DNA of 64,000 bases, taken from Pseudomonas sp. S35 (lineage in GTDB: Bacteria > Pseudomonadota > Gammaproteobacteria > Pseudomonadales > Pseudomonadaceae). Of this stretch, positions 63,466 through 64,000 are shown in pieces (the first letter of the stretch is position 1; the number at the start of each line of letters is the position of its first letter). Location: assembly GCF_009866765.1 (NCBI RefSeq), contig NZ_CP019431.1:3286001-3350000 (forward strand), read 5' to 3'. Position numbers and translations under genes: made by a program. The notes under the pieces were generated by a model. It was not told where the DNA came from and searched no databases. It saw nothing but the letters and a program-made list of their open reading frames with translations.

Positions 63466-64000
63466 ATGACAACTAAACCTCAAGCAACCACAAGCAGTGG
63501 CCATCTCACCGCAGCGTCCAGCGGCAGTCACACTCACGCATTTGTGTCCGATCTGGACAGACAGCACATCTTCAAAGCCGCAGGGCAGTGGCGTTTCAGT
63601 GGAGTTCAACTGCAAAGTAGCGACCCACACCAGAATTTCTATGGGCTCAGCGTGGTACTTCCAGCCAGCCTCGAAGAAAACGGCAAAGAGCACCTCTACA
63701 CATTCCCTGACCAGGCCACCGGCTTTGTCCTTTCGCCCTCTCCTACTGGCACAGGGATTTCGGTTTATCAGATTGTGGGTGGAAAGATAACCGTCGCAGT
63801 GCAAAATGATGAGATGAAAGCAACTTTCCATTTATCTTCCATCTTTAACAAAGAGCACATAGACGTTGCCAGCGGTGCGCTCCACTTGCAGGGAATATCG
63901 TACCCAAAAGCCAATGCAGGCAGCTTCAAAGGAACATTTGATGGCAGCCCATTCAACCCGTACGAGGATTTTGTGGCCGCGACTGCTGGCATTATCAGCC
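63466..64000 (+). CDS. Unrecognised protein, 3-prime end beyond the window
   Basis: An open frame begins MTTKPQATTSSGH with GAGGA about 8 bases upstream and runs without a stop for 178 codons to the edge. It is polar, Ser/Thr/His-rich at the start, then beta-rich with segments such as AAGQWRFSGVQLQ and ATGFVLSPSPTGTG, and no signal peptide or membrane helix. Base composition is lower in GC than the neighbouring genes, a hint of transfer. A frame on the opposite strand (63388-63831) is probably its shadow. Function unknown. Confidence 0.65.
   Translation, partial: MTTKPQATTSSGHLTAASSGSHTHAFVSDLDRQHIFKAAGQWRFSGVQLQSSDPHQNFYGLSVVLPASLEENGKEHLYTFPDQATGFVLSPSPTGTGISVYQIVGGKITVAVQNDEMKATFHLSSIFNKEHIDVASGALHLQGISYPKANAGSFKGTFDGSPFNPYEDFVAATAGIIS

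Noticed and set aside
1..64000. tRNA, rRNA or riboswitch genes
   Set aside because: I saw no cloverleaf with a TTCGAATCC-like arm or other known RNA pattern by reading; a tool scan could still find a small RNA.

Overview
The window looks like chromosome of a Pseudomonas of the P. fluorescens group. The host genes are GC-rich and dense. They include a complete-looking arnCADTEF-ugd lipid A modification operon, a BCAA/acyl-CoA catabolic block, multi-receiver hybrid kinases, DUF1254, DUF3313 and DUF3829 proteins, and GC-rich palindromes of the kind common in fluorescent pseudomonads. The organism call rests on gene content and style; no rRNA or housekeeping marker is present.

Region 1 (1-12245) is an AT-richer filamentous phage (inovirus) prophage in head-to-tail tandem. 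Bases 1-3881 repeat at 8365-12245 with a period of 8364 bp. Copy A therefore runs off the left edge, and copy B (3882-12245) is complete. The unit encodes a HEPN-like cargo protein, its own secretin, a Zot/pI assembly ATPase, pVI-like and pIII-like proteins, small membrane/coat proteins, a pV-like ssDNA-binding protein, a gene II-type replication protein and a divergent Cro/C1-type repressor. Each copy ends in two inverted dif-like Xer half-site pairs around a hairpin, as in the folded attP(+) of CTXphi. This suggests XerC/XerD-mediated integration at or near the chromosomal dif site.

Region 2 (12246-18276) holds a lipoprotein, a chemoreceptor, a Bcr/CflA drug exporter, a lone tyrosine recombinase and an exported protein of unknown role. 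Region 3 (18277-27576) is a translationally coupled L-Ara4N/lipid A operon (arnC-A-D-T-E-F-ugd plus an extra GT39 transferase) with no arnB in the window. Region 4 (27768-33260) has a small hypothetical gene, an HPP membrane protein and a compact three-gene unit: an acyl-CoA oxidase-like enzyme, a cytochrome P450 fused to a RidA-like domain, and an HSL-family hydrolase with an altered nucleophile motif. I regard that unit as the best candidate for an undescribed pathway here.

Region 5 (33378-39607) is two convergent acyl-CoA operons. One has a 3-hydroxyisobutyryl-CoA hydrolase and an isobutyryl-CoA-type dehydrogenase. The other has an SDR, a thiolase, an acyl-CoA dehydrogenase and an enoyl-CoA hydratase. 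Together they fit valine and isoleucine breakdown. Region 6 (39931-51597) is a signalling island: a TPR protein, a double-domain KaiC-like ATPase coupled to a hybrid kinase, and an opposing operon of a triple-receiver hybrid kinase, CheR, CheB, a receiver-kinase and a receiver, with a further receiver gene divergent.

Region 7 (51731-59455) carries a DUF1254 protein, an atypical J-domain protein coupled to a DUF3829 protein, a DUF3313 lipoprotein, an unusual idi gene, a racemase, and two abutting gene remnants (GNAT and DUF1176). Region 8 (59460-64000) is a glycerate kinase / CdaR regulator / MFS transporter locus for glycerate or sugar diacids. It is followed by a REP-like hairpin, a tiny SDR-like tail and an unrecognised gene that runs off the right edge.
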